From positions 372,001-436,000 of the forward strand of contig NZ_JACBZI010000001.1 in assembly GCF_013408145.1 (NCBI RefSeq): a stretch of DNA of 64,000 nt. Reading direction: 5' to 3'. Both the position numbers and the translations under genes were made by a program. Each line of letters opens with the position of its first letter. Position 1 is the stretch's first letter. Origin of the DNA: Nocardioides marinus. Its GTDB lineage: Bacteria; Actinomycetota; Actinomycetes; Propionibacteriales; Nocardioidaceae. Of the stretch, positions 57,065 through 64,000 are shown piece by piece. The notes under the pieces were generated by a model that worked only from the letters and a program-made list of their open reading frames with translations, did not search any database and was not told the origin of the DNA.

Positions 57065-57684
57065 GCGGCATCCGGCCTCCTCGTGGTGCCTGGCCGGTCC
57101 GGCTGGGCGACCCCGGACGCCCCGACGTGGTGCTGCGGCCGCTGCGGCTCAACGACGCCAAGGCCTGGCGCGAGGTGCGTCAGCGCAACGCGAGCTGGCT
57201 GATCCCGTGGGACGCGACCGTGCCGCCGGGGTCGACGGAGCGTCCCGCGACGTTCGGGGGGTTGGTGCGGCGGCTGCGCGCGCAGGCCCGGGCGGGCTCG
57301 ACGTACCCCTTCGTCATCGAGGTCGACGGTGAGTTCGCCGGCCAGGTCACGGTCAACCACGTGGTCGGCGGGTCGGCGCGCTTCGCGTCGGTGGGCTACT
57401 GGATCGACCAGCGGTACGCCGGCCGCGGCATCGTCCCGCTGGCCGTCGCCCTGGTCGTCGACCACCTCTTCGAGGTCGTGCGGCTGCACCGGGTCGAGAT
57501 CGCCATCCGCCCGGAGAACACCAACTCCCTGCGCGTGGTCGAGAAGCTCGGCCTCCGCGAGATCGGCTACGCCCCGAAGTACCTCCACATCGACGGCGAG
57601 TGGCGCGACCACCGGCTCTACGCCCTGACCCGCGAGGAGCTGGGCGCCCGCAGCCTGGTGTCGCGGCTGCGGGCACAGGCCTGA
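57061..57684 (+). CDS. rimJ: GNAT acetyltransferase, RimJ-like
   Basis: N-acetyltransferase, possibly of a ribosomal or other protein N-terminus. The core has VLRPLRLNDAKAWREVRQRNASWLIPWDAT, VGYWIDQRYAGRGIVPLAVALVVDHLFEVVRLHRVEIAIRPENTNSLRVVEKLGL (acetyl-CoA loop RYAGRGI) and EIGYAPKYLHIDGEWRDHRLYAL. The start is unclear: GTG 57127 is the first standard codon, but PPRGAWPVRLGDPG upstream resembles the usual N-terminus, so I give CTG 57061, which overlaps the preceding TGA. Same place as mycobacterial rimJ (Rv0995), between glp and glpR. Confidence 0.85.
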   Translation: MSGIRPPRGAWPVRLGDPGRPDVVLRPLRLNDAKAWREVRQRNASWLIPWDATVPPGSTERPATFGGLVRRLRAQARAGSTYPFVIEVDGEFAGQVTVNHVVGGSARFASVGYWIDQRYAGRGIVPLAVALVVDHLFEVVRLHRVEIAIRPENTNSLRVVEKLGLREIGYAPKYLHIDGEWRDHRLYALTREELGARSLVSRLRAQA

Positions 57685-57709
57685 CGCCCGGACCGATGTC
57701 GGCCCGTCG

Positions 57710-57730
57710 AGCGGACCGCTGCGGTCCGCT
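57710..57730 (+). terminator. Palindromic hairpin after rimJ
   Basis: agcggaccgc and gcggtccgct flank a single base, 25 bases past the rimJ stop. The one-base centre means the real loop is larger; a weak terminator or an operator. Confidence 0.45.
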
Positions 57731-57997
57731 GTCCGGAGTTGTTCGGAGTCGCGACGGGGCGTGCGAAAAGACTGGTGAGGACCGCTCCGGGCGCCGACCA
57801 TGGACGCAGGACCCGTTGCCTGCGACTGCCGAGAGCAGGTGCCGGACCCGCTCCTCCCTGGGCGGGTCCGGGCGGGTCCTCTCCACGTCCGGGGCGTCTG
57901 GCGGACCCGTGCCCAGCCACACCAGTCACACCAGCAATTTGCGACACACGGGTAGACATCCGCACCACCCTGCGCTACCCCGCCTAGCCTTCCCCGT
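57731..57997 (+). other. Intergenic region before glpR/sepX
   Basis: About 267 bases without a credible gene. Composition falls to A/T-rich runs near 57761-57780 (gtgcgaaaagactggtgagg) and 57930-57960 (ttgcgacacacgggtagac). The latter could hold a promoter 40 bases before glpR, but no clear -10/-35 pair is seen. No repeat of the families found elsewhere in the window. Confidence 0.4.
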
Positions 57998-58876
57998 GTG
58001 GACCTGAGCCCTCTGATCTTCGTCGCCCTGGCGGTGGCCTGGGCCGTCTACCTGGTCCCGCAGGCCCTCAAGCACCACGACGAGGTCGTGCGCAGTCGAT
58101 CGGTGGACCGCTTCTCCCACACGATGCGGGTCCTGGCCCGGCGCGAGCCGGTCAGCCGCACCTCCTCCCGCCTCGTCGTGACCCCCGGACGCACCCCCTC
58201 GGCGCCCGTGGTGACCACCAAGGCCTCCGCCTCCTCCGCTGCGCCGGCCGGGTCGACCGGTGAGACCGCGCCGGCCCCCAAGCCGCTGCCCCCCGCCGTA
58301 CGCCGGGAGGCCGCTCGTCGCGCCGCCCGTCGTCGTCGCCGGGTGCTGATCGCGCTGACTCTGGGCCTGGTCGCCGTCGTGGCGCTCGCCGCCGCGTCCG
58401 TCGTGGCCTGGTCCTACGTCGCGATCCCGAGCACCCTCATGGTGGCCTGGCTGGTCGCCTGCCGGCTGATGGTGCGCCGTGAGCGCGGGGTCTCCGGTCC
58501 GCTGTCGCGCATCCCCACCGTCCCCGTCGCGGCCCAGGCCGAGGCGGCCGCGACCGACGAGGAGCCCGAGGCCCTCTCGGATGACACCGCCGAGGTCGCC
58601 GTCGTCGACGCCCCACTGGCCGAGCCGGCCGCCGGCCCGGACCCGCACGTCCCGGACCCGGCCGCGCCCGGGCTGTGGAACCCGGTGCCGGTCACCCTGC
58701 CGACCTACGTCTCCAAGCCCGCGGCCGAGCGCCGCTCGGTGCGCACCATCGACCTCGACGCCACCGGGGTGTGGACCTCGGGGCGCACCGACGCCGACGC
58801 CGCGCTGGTCCGCGAGGCCGAGGAGCGGGCCCGCCAGGAGGGCGACGAGACCCCCGAGCGGGCCGTCGGGAGCTGA
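57998..58876 (+). CDS. glpR: Divisome membrane protein GlpR/SepX
   Basis: A 292-residue membrane protein. It starts VDLSPLIFVALAVAWAVYLVPQALKHHDEVVRSRSVDRFSHTMRVLARRE, the family opening (one membrane helix then VPxALKxHDExxRSRSVDxFS). A Ser/Pro linker, an Arg patch (RREAARRAARRRRRVL), two further helices about 113-155, and a long acidic tail follow. In corynebacteria GlpR is the membrane receptor of Glp; in Streptomyces SepX stabilises FtsZ rings. Placement after glp and rimJ supports this. GTG 57998 is used; GTG 57996 is out of frame. Confidence 0.87.
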   Translation: MDLSPLIFVALAVAWAVYLVPQALKHHDEVVRSRSVDRFSHTMRVLARREPVSRTSSRLVVTPGRTPSAPVVTTKASASSAAPAGSTGETAPAPKPLPPAVRREAARRAARRRRRVLIALTLGLVAVVALAAASVVAWSYVAIPSTLMVAWLVACRLMVRRERGVSGPLSRIPTVPVAAQAEAAATDEEPEALSDDTAEVAVVDAPLAEPAAGPDPHVPDPAAPGLWNPVPVTLPTYVSKPAAERRSVRTIDLDATGVWTSGRTDADAALVREAEERARQEGDETPERAVGS

Positions 58877-58963
58877 TCCGCGGGTCGATGGGCACCGATT
58901 CGGTCGGCCCGATCGGCCGGTGCTAACGTTTCCCACCGCGCCTCCGGGCGCGATGCAGGACCT

Positions 58964-59039
<76 letters not shown>

Positions 59040-59048
59040 CCCAGAAGA

Positions 59049-59082
59049 GGCCCGCAGCCAGCAGGAATGCTGACTGCGGGCC
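59049..59082 (+). terminator. Intrinsic terminator of tRNA-Ala
   Basis: GGCCCGCAG/CTGCGGGCC stem with inner CAGCA/TGCTG pairs, followed directly by TTTCT. The best textbook terminator in the window. Confidence 0.9.
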
Positions 59083-59097
59083 TTTCTCGTGCCCGGC

Positions 59098-59796
59098 TCA
59101 GCGGCGGTGGAGCACCACGCCGAGCCAGGTGAACCAGACGATCAGGCCGAGGCCGAAGACGGAGGTGTTGAGCTCGTTCGCGGCGGGCACCACCGTGACC
59201 GTGCCGACGGCCGCGAGCCCGAGCGCGAGGCCACCGAGCCCGGCAGGGAGGGCGCGGGTCCGCAGGGCGGCGAGACCGACGGCGGCCGCCCAGAAGGCGC
59301 CGGCCACCTCGATGCCACCGCCGAGCGCGTCCTGGACCACGCTGGTCGACACCCAGGTGCTCAGGGCGAGGTCGGCGTCCTGGGCGTGGAGCTCCACGGC
59401 GGCGTGCTGCGCGACCAGGGCCACGCTCCCGCTGGCGACGAGCATGCCCGACCAGATCAGGCCGAGCGCGGTGCTGACGCGGGCGAGGGTCGGCGCGGCG
59501 GCGAGCCGCGCCCCGACCCCGAGGGCGACCAGCGCCATCGCGGCGCCGCCGAGGAGGTAGAGCACGAAGTACCACGCGGACAGCTGGGCGTGGTGGTCCC
59601 GCAGGAAGTCCAGCGAGCCGGAGGGGTCCTCCAGGGTCGAGACGAGGCCCTGGGGGACGAAGTAGGCGACCATCGCGGCGAACCCCAGGACGTAGGTGCC
59701 GGCGACGACGAGGGCGGCGGTGCCACCGGAGCGGACGAGGGTCGAAGGGGCCTGGTCGATGGTGACGGCAGGGACGGTGCGGGTGTGTCGTGTCAT
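59098..59796 (-). CDS. Multi-pass membrane protein of unknown function
   Basis: A 232-residue protein with about six hydrophobic helices (AALVVAGTYVLGFAAMVAYFV; AWYFVLYLLGGAAMALVALGVG; ALGLIWSGMLVASGSVALVAQ; AFWAAAVGLAALRT; LGGLALGLAAVGTVTVVPA; SVFGLGLIVWFTWLGVVL). Resembles DUF4386-like or generic actinobacterial membrane proteins, with no transporter signature. It is divergent from the histidine kinase gene; the pair may be linked, since many such kinases control a neighbouring membrane gene. Confidence 0.7.
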   Translation of the reverse strand: MTRHTRTVPAVTIDQAPSTLVRSGGTAALVVAGTYVLGFAAMVAYFVPQGLVSTLEDPSGSLDFLRDHHAQLSAWYFVLYLLGGAAMALVALGVGARLAAAPTLARVSTALGLIWSGMLVASGSVALVAQHAAVELHAQDADLALSTWVSTSVVQDALGGGIEVAGAFWAAAVGLAALRTRALPAGLGGLALGLAAVGTVTVVPAANELNTSVFGLGLIVWFTWLGVVLHRR

Positions 59797-59927
59797 GACC
59801 CCGATCCTTCGCGAGCGGCGGCGTCCGCGGATCGGAGCAGGGGCCCGAGCTGACTCCTCCTCGAGGCCGACCGGCACTGGCCGAAAGTCCCATCCGCGGT
59901 CGGCGGCCTCGCCCTAGGGTGAGGGGG

Positions 59928-61103
59928 GTGATCAGCGGAGCGTTGCGGGCGCTGTGGGACGAGCCGCGGGCGACCCCGCCCGCGGGGACCGCGTGGTGGG
60001 ACCAGGCCCTGGTCGCCGCGCTGGTGCCGCTCACCGCGGTCGAGGCCCTGCTCCGCGACGACGTCACCCGGCCCGTCTGGGACGCGACGTGGGCGTTGGT
60101 CTGCGTCGCCGCGCTGCTGTGGCGGCCCCACCGCCCGCTGCTGATGCTGGTGGTGGGCTTCACCGCCCAGACCGTCGCCGGGGTCGTCCCGGCCCTGGCG
60201 GGGGAGCCGTACAGCGTCCTCGACGTCACGGCCGTCGTGCTGCTGCTCGCCTACTCGCTGGGGCGCTGGGCCAGCGGGCGCGGCGTGGTCGCGGGTAGCG
60301 GCTTCCTGTTGGTGGTCCACCTGGCCCGAGAGCCCCTGTACGACGCCAGCGGCTCCTCGATGGTGGTCGGCGCGGGGGCCCTGATGCTGCCCGTGGCCCT
60401 CGGTGCGCTGGTCCGCCTCTGGGCCAGGTCCCAGGTGCGGACGCGCGAGATGATCCGGGCCCGCGAGCGGGAGCAGCTGGCCCGCGACCTCCACGACACC
60501 GTCGCGCACCACGTCTCGGGCATCCTGCTGCACGCCCGGGCCGCCAAGGTCCGCGCCCGCACCGATCCCCGTGCTGCCGTCGATGCGATGGGCGACGTGG
60601 AGGACGCCGCGGTGCGGACCCTGGAGGACATGCGGGCGATGGTGGCGCTGCTGCGCCACGACCAGCAGACCGGGGACGGCCGGCAGCCCACGTACGGCAT
60701 CGCCGACATCCCCCAGCTCGCCCAGGACGGCGGCGTCGGCCCGCGGGTCGTCGTGGAGACCTCCGGTGATCTCGGACGGCTGCCCGCGACCGCGGAGTCG
60801 GCACTGTTCCGGGCCGCGCAGGAGGCGGTCACCAACGCGCGTCGTCACGCGACCGATCCCACGCTGGTCTCCGTGGACCTCCGGCGCGACGGGCACACGG
60901 CGCGACTGCGGGTCCACGACGACGGGCGCCCGGTCACCCCGGGTCGCGGGCGCCGCGCGGCCGCGTCCTACGGGCTGGCCGGCATGCGGGAGCGCTTCTC
61001 GCTGCTCGGCGGCGACGTCAGTGCCGGCCCCGATCCCGAGGGCGGCTGGACCGTCGAGGCGACGGTCCCGCTGACCGCGCCTGCCGGGGAGGTCGGCCCA
61101 TGA
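59928..61103 (+). CDS. Sensor histidine kinase, NarL/DesK type
   Basis: A membrane kinase of about 391 residues. The first 170 residues contain five or six membrane helices without a large outer domain, so it may sense the membrane itself. The dimerisation and phosphoacceptor motif is REREQLARDLHDTVAHHVSGILLHA. The ATPase has AAQEAVTNARRHAT (N box) and YGLAGMRERFSLLGG (G box). GTG 59928 or 59919 starts it. The stop overlaps the response regulator ATG. Confidence 0.9.
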   Translation: MISGALRALWDEPRATPPAGTAWWDQALVAALVPLTAVEALLRDDVTRPVWDATWALVCVAALLWRPHRPLLMLVVGFTAQTVAGVVPALAGEPYSVLDVTAVVLLLAYSLGRWASGRGVVAGSGFLLVVHLAREPLYDASGSSMVVGAGALMLPVALGALVRLWARSQVRTREMIRAREREQLARDLHDTVAHHVSGILLHARAAKVRARTDPRAAVDAMGDVEDAAVRTLEDMRAMVALLRHDQQTGDGRQPTYGIADIPQLAQDGGVGPRVVVETSGDLGRLPATAESALFRAAQEAVTNARRHATDPTLVSVDLRRDGHTARLRVHDDGRPVTPGRGRRAAASYGLAGMRERFSLLGGDVSAGPDPEGGWTVEATVPLTAPAGEVGP

Positions 61104-61771
61104 CCGCTCCGGTGCGGGTCCTGATCGCCGACGACCAGGACATGGTGCGCGTCGGGCTCGCCACCATCCTCGACGCCGAGCCCTCGATCGACGTGGTCGG
61201 CCAGGCCCGCGACGGGCTGGAGGCCGTCGACCGGGTCAGGGAGCTGCGCCCCGACGTCTGCCTCTTCGACATCCGGATGCCCCACCTCGACGGGATCGAG
61301 GCCACCCGTCTGGTCGCGGGACCCGAGGTCGCGGATCCGGTCCCGGTCATCGTCATCACCACCTTCGACCAGGACGAGTACGTCTACGACGCCCTCCGGG
61401 CCGGGGCGCGTGGGTTCCTCCTCAAGGACGCCGACCCCGAGCTGCTGGCCCGCGCCGTCCACGCCGCCGCCGCGGGGGACGCGCTGATCTCCCCGAACGT
61501 CACCGCACGACTCCTGGAGACGTTCACCTCGAGCCGTCCCGGGCACGTCGTCGAGCCGATCGACCCCCTCACCCCGCGCGAGGAGGACGTGCTGGACCTG
61601 GTCGCCGCGGGCCGGACCAACCACGAGATCGCCGAGGCGCTCTTCCTCTCGCTGAGCACGGTGAAGACCCACATCGGCACCCTGATGACCAAGCTCTCGG
61701 CCCGCAACCGCGTCGAGCTCGTCATCTGGGCCTACGACAGCGGCCGCGTCGACAACGGGAGGAGGCCATGA
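61100..61771 (+). CDS. LuxR-type response regulator
   Basis: A 223-residue NarL-family regulator. The receiver has D11/D12 and phosphoacceptor D57 (VCLFDIRMPHLDG), with the switch Lys in GFLLKDADPE. The LuxR DNA-binding domain is LTPREEDVLDLVAAGRTNHEIAEALFLSLSTVKTHIGTLMTKLSARNRVELVIWAY. Partner of the kinase just upstream (four-base overlap). Targets are unknown; the divergent membrane protein gene is the obvious candidate. Confidence 0.93.
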   Translation: MTAPVRVLIADDQDMVRVGLATILDAEPSIDVVGQARDGLEAVDRVRELRPDVCLFDIRMPHLDGIEATRLVAGPEVADPVPVIVITTFDQDEYVYDALRAGARGFLLKDADPELLARAVHAAAAGDALISPNVTARLLETFTSSRPGHVVEPIDPLTPREEDVLDLVAAGRTNHEIAEALFLSLSTVKTHIGTLMTKLSARNRVELVIWAYDSGRVDNGRRP

Positions 61772-61861
61772 CCCCGCTGACCCGCACCGCCGGTGCTCCA
61801 CCAGGAGCCCATGCTCGGCCTCAGTGGCTCGACGGGACCGGGCGCCAGCGCGACCGGGGCC

Positions 61862-62284
61862 TCACTCCCGTGCGTCGTACTCGCGCCGGTTCGCCTGGAC
61901 GGCGTCCATGTTGTCCTGTGCCCAGGTCCTGAGCAGCCGCGTGGTCCGGTGGAGCGAGATGCCGAGATCGGTCAACGTGTAGGTCACGGTCACCGGGACG
62001 GTCGGGGTGACGCTGCGGGTGAGGACGCCATCACGCTCCAAGGACCGCAGCGTCTGGGTGAGCATCTTCTGGCTCACGCCTGCGATCTGGCGAGAGAGCT
62101 CGGAGTAGCGCAGCGGTGCCGGCTCTCCTGCCTCGTTCGCATCCCCGCCGAGCGCACAGAGGACCAGGACGACCCACTTGTCGGAGAGCCGGTCCAGCAG
62201 CTGGCGGCTCGGGCACGCCGCGAGGAACGCGTTGTAGGCGTTCTTGTCCTGGGCACGTCGCTGGGCCGCGGTCGTGGTCCTCAT
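61862..62284 (-). CDS. HxlR family transcriptional regulator
   Basis: A 140-residue winged-helix protein: ACPSRQLLDRLSDKWVVLVLCALGGDANEAGEPAPLRYSELSRQIAGVSQKMLTQTLRSLERDGVLTRSVTPTVPVTVTYTLTDLGISLHRTTRLLRTWA is the full HxlR domain, including the Cys near residue 24 used by redox- or aldehyde-sensing members. Divergent from an aldo/keto reductase, its likely target; this pairing is common for electrophile-responsive HxlR proteins. Confidence 0.9.
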   Translation of the reverse strand: MRTTTAAQRRAQDKNAYNAFLAACPSRQLLDRLSDKWVVLVLCALGGDANEAGEPAPLRYSELSRQIAGVSQKMLTQTLRSLERDGVLTRSVTPTVPVTVTYTLTDLGISLHRTTRLLRTWAQDNMDAVQANRREYDARE

Positions 62285-62421
62285 CGGCGTCGCCTCTCGC
62301 GCGGCATCGTTACGCACTTCTAGGTGCCTACTTCCCAGCAGAGAGTATCCCGTCGATAGTCGTTCGGGTGAGAGTCGACCACCAGTCCCCACCCGCACCC
62401 GACGAGAGGCACGCCCGCACC
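62285..62421. promoter_or_regulatory. Shared promoter region of hxlR and the aldo/keto reductase gene
   Basis: An A/T-richer stretch (ttacgcacttctaggtgcc..., 62309-62330) contains an imperfect inverted repeat gcac-n6-gtgc centred near 62322, a candidate HxlR operator for both divergent genes. Confidence 0.45.
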
Positions 62422-63291
62422 ATGACGTCAACGACCACGCTCCCCGGCGGCACCTGGACACTCGGTGACCGCACCGTCTCCCGGTTCGGCTACGGGGCGA
62501 TGCAGCTGGCCGGCCCCTGGGTGATGGGTCCCCCGGCTGACCGGGCCGCGGCGATCGCGGTGCTGCGAGAGGCCGTCGAGCTGGGCATCACCCACATCGA
62601 CACCAGTGACGCCTACGGCCCGCACGTCACCAACGAGCTGGTCCGCGAGGCGCTGCACCCCTATCCGGACTCCGTGCTGATCGCGACGAAGGTCGGGGCC
62701 GACCGCGACGCCGACGGCGGCTGGCCCACCGCACGTACTCCTGACGACCTGCGGCGGCAGGTCCGGGCCAACCTCGTCTCCCTCGGCGTGGAGGCCCTCG
62801 ACCTGGTGAACATGCGCATGGGAGATGCTGCCGGCCCCCGGCCCGGGTCGATCGCCGAGGCCATGCACGTCCTCGTCGAGCTCCAGGAGCAGGGGCTGGT
62901 CCGCCGGATCGGGGTCAGCAACGTCACCGCCGATCAGGTCGTCGAGGCACGTGGCATCGCCCCCATCGTGTGCGTGCAGAACATGTACAACCTCGCCCAC
63001 CGCGGGGACGACCCCCTGGTAGACCAGCTCGCCGCCGAGGGGATCGCCTACGTCCCGTTCTTCCCGCTGGGCGGGTTCACCCCGCTCCAGTCCGAGGCCC
63101 TGACGAGCGTCGCTTCCCGCCTCGGTGCACCGGCGATGTCCGTCGCGCTCGCCTGGCTGCTGCAGCGCTCGCCGAACATCCTGCTCATCCCCGGCACGTC
63201 GAAGGTCGCCCACCTGCGCGAGAACATCGCCGGTGCAGCCCTGTCGCTCTCCGCTCAGGACGTCGCGGAGCTCGACCGGATCGGCCGGTAG
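62422..63291 (+). CDS. Aldo/keto reductase
   Basis: A 289-residue NADPH-dependent reductase. It has VSRFGYGAMQLAGPW at the start, then GITHIDTSDAYGPHVTNELVREAL (Asp and Tyr of the tetrad), IATKVGAD (Lys), DLVNMRMGD in place of the usual DLYxxH, VRRIGVSNVTADQV and a C-terminal SPNILLIPGTSKVAHLRENIAGA for NADP binding. The catalytic His position reads Met, as in some pyridoxal- or quinone-type reductases of this group. Substrate unknown. Confidence 0.9.
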   Translation: MTSTTTLPGGTWTLGDRTVSRFGYGAMQLAGPWVMGPPADRAAAIAVLREAVELGITHIDTSDAYGPHVTNELVREALHPYPDSVLIATKVGADRDADGGWPTARTPDDLRRQVRANLVSLGVEALDLVNMRMGDAAGPRPGSIAEAMHVLVELQEQGLVRRIGVSNVTADQVVEARGIAPIVCVQNMYNLAHRGDDPLVDQLAAEGIAYVPFFPLGGFTPLQSEALTSVASRLGAPAMSVALAWLLQRSPNILLIPGTSKVAHLRENIAGAALSLSAQDVAELDRIGR

Positions 63292-63331
63292 CACCCGCCG
63301 GCGCTGCGCCCCTGACCCCCGCACCCCGCAA

Positions 63332-63377
63332 CTCGTGTGGCCCAGCGCGGGCCAGGGAGCGCGCTGGGCCACACGAG
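63332..63377 (+). terminator. Long perfect hairpin after the aldo/keto reductase gene
   Basis: An 18-base perfect stem (ctcgtgtggcccagcgcg and its complement) around a ten-base loop, 40 bases past the stop. It probably separates this gene from the lipoprotein gene downstream. Confidence 0.7.
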
Positions 63378-63472
63378 GCGCGGGCGGGGCCGGCGTGACC
63401 CGAGCGCACGAGCGTCGTTGACTGTGACAGCCGTCACCCCCGGCGGCTGTCGCTCCCTCCGGAGGTCCTCGC

Positions 63473-64000
63473 GTGCGCGTGCTCGTCCTGGTGCTGGGTC
63501 TCGTCCTCTCAGCGCTCTTCTCCGCCTGCGGCTCCCAGCTGCACCCCGACGACGTCCGTGCTGTCGGTCAGACCGGCACGGGCACGGCGGTCTCCGGCGC
63601 GGGCGCCGACGTCGGGGGCGGCACGACGACCTCGGTCGACGGCAGCAGCGATGTCGGTGGAGACGTCTCCACCGCCGGCGGCTCGGACGGCGGCACGACC
63701 TCCTCGACCGGCGGCGGCACCGGCACCTCGGGTGGCGGACCGTCCGGCGGCGACGACGCGGCCGGCGACCCGACCGGCGGCACGAAGGCCGGGTCCTGCG
63801 ACGGGTTCAAGAACTCCACGGGCATCACCGACAAGGAGATCGTCGTCGCGAACTCCTCCGACCTCTCCGGTCCGGTGCCCGGTCTCTTCGAGTCCGCCCG
63901 GCTGGCGACGGCCGCCTACCTGGCCTACTTCAACTCCCGCTCCGACATCTGCGGTCGCAAGCTGACGCTGCTGGAGCTGGACAGCAAGACCGACTCCGCA
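63473..64000 (+). CDS. Solute-binding lipoprotein of an ABC transporter, N-terminal part
   Basis: Runs off the right edge (176 codons seen). GTG 63473 follows GGAGG. It has a lipoprotein signal VRVLVLVLGLVLSALFSAC with lipobox L-F-S-A-C19, then a Gly/Ser/Thr-rich linker of about 80 residues. The periplasmic-binding-protein start is GITDKEIVVANSSDLSGPVPGLFESARLATAAYLAYFNS, typical of branched-chain amino acid or urea-type binding proteins. The long linker is unusual. Ligand cannot be inferred from this part. Confidence 0.85.
   Translation, partial: MRVLVLVLGLVLSALFSACGSQLHPDDVRAVGQTGTGTAVSGAGADVGGGTTTSVDGSSDVGGDVSTAGGSDGGTTSSTGGGTGTSGGGPSGGDDAAGDPTGGTKAGSCDGFKNSTGITDKEIVVANSSDLSGPVPGLFESARLATAAYLAYFNSRSDICGRKLTLLELDSKTDSA

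Overview
High-GC actinobacterial chromosome, most likely Nocardioidaceae (Nocardioides-like). The evidence is the base composition, frequent GTG starts, ATGA/GTGA gene overlaps, an IdeR-type regulator, an HbhA-like protein, and a block (FmdB-like protein, 5-FTHF cyclo-ligase, UDP-glucose pyrophosphorylase, Glp/MoeA, RimJ, GlpR/SepX) matching the order I know from M. tuberculosis Rv0991c-Rv0996. The genus is an inference.

1-32.2 kb is one flagellum and chemotaxis island. On the minus strand, read right to left: flgN-flgK-flgL-fliW-csrA; cheR, a response regulator, cheX-like, cheY and a second CheX-like gene; flgB-flgC-fliE-F-G-H-I-J, an NlpC/P60 plus transglycosylase enzyme, fliK-flgD-flgE; then flbD-motA-motB-fliL-fliM, with fliM cut by the window edge. 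On the plus strand: cheB, fliA, fliC, fliD, fliS, a possible fliT, and cheA-cheW-receptor. Export genes (fliN, fliP/Q/R, flhA/B) are not here and probably lie to the left. A FliA-type promoter, CTCA-N16-GCCGAT, recurs before fliM, flbD, flgB, cheB, fliC and cheA, with one-base variants before flgN and cheR. FliW, CsrA and a GGA-loop hairpin in the fliC leader point to post-transcriptional control of flagellin.

32.4-46.5 kb is a mixed housekeeping and accessory stretch: MarR regulator, alpha-glucosidase, hotdog protein, photolyase, ideR, sirtuin, DUF2277, an XRE regulator with an HbhA-like partner, a secreted beta-propeller protein, a saccharopine-dehydrogenase-like oxidoreductase, a solitary DNA adenine methyltransferase and a membrane protein. 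A ninth FliA-type promoter lies just beyond ideR and points antisense into it.

46.6-59 kb holds tRNA-Arg(CCU), an LCP protein, mscL, a SAF-domain protein, an FmdB-like (Ruc-like) protein with a CIRCE operator, a penicillin acylase, folate cyclo-ligase, a eukaryotic-type UDP-glucose pyrophosphorylase, a moeA/glp-moaC-moaB-rimJ run, glpR/sepX and tRNA-Ala(CGC). 59-64 kb holds a membrane protein, a two-component pair, HxlR and aldo/keto reductase genes arranged divergently, and the start of a solute-binding lipoprotein.

The most unusual signals are (i) a 52-base palindromic repeat placed in frame, three copies at a 72-base period, in both fliK and cheA; (ii) the uniform FliA promoter set, including three nearly leaderless genes and the antisense ideR site; (iii) the CsrA-type hairpin before fliC; and (iv) the CIRCE site before the Ruc-like gene.
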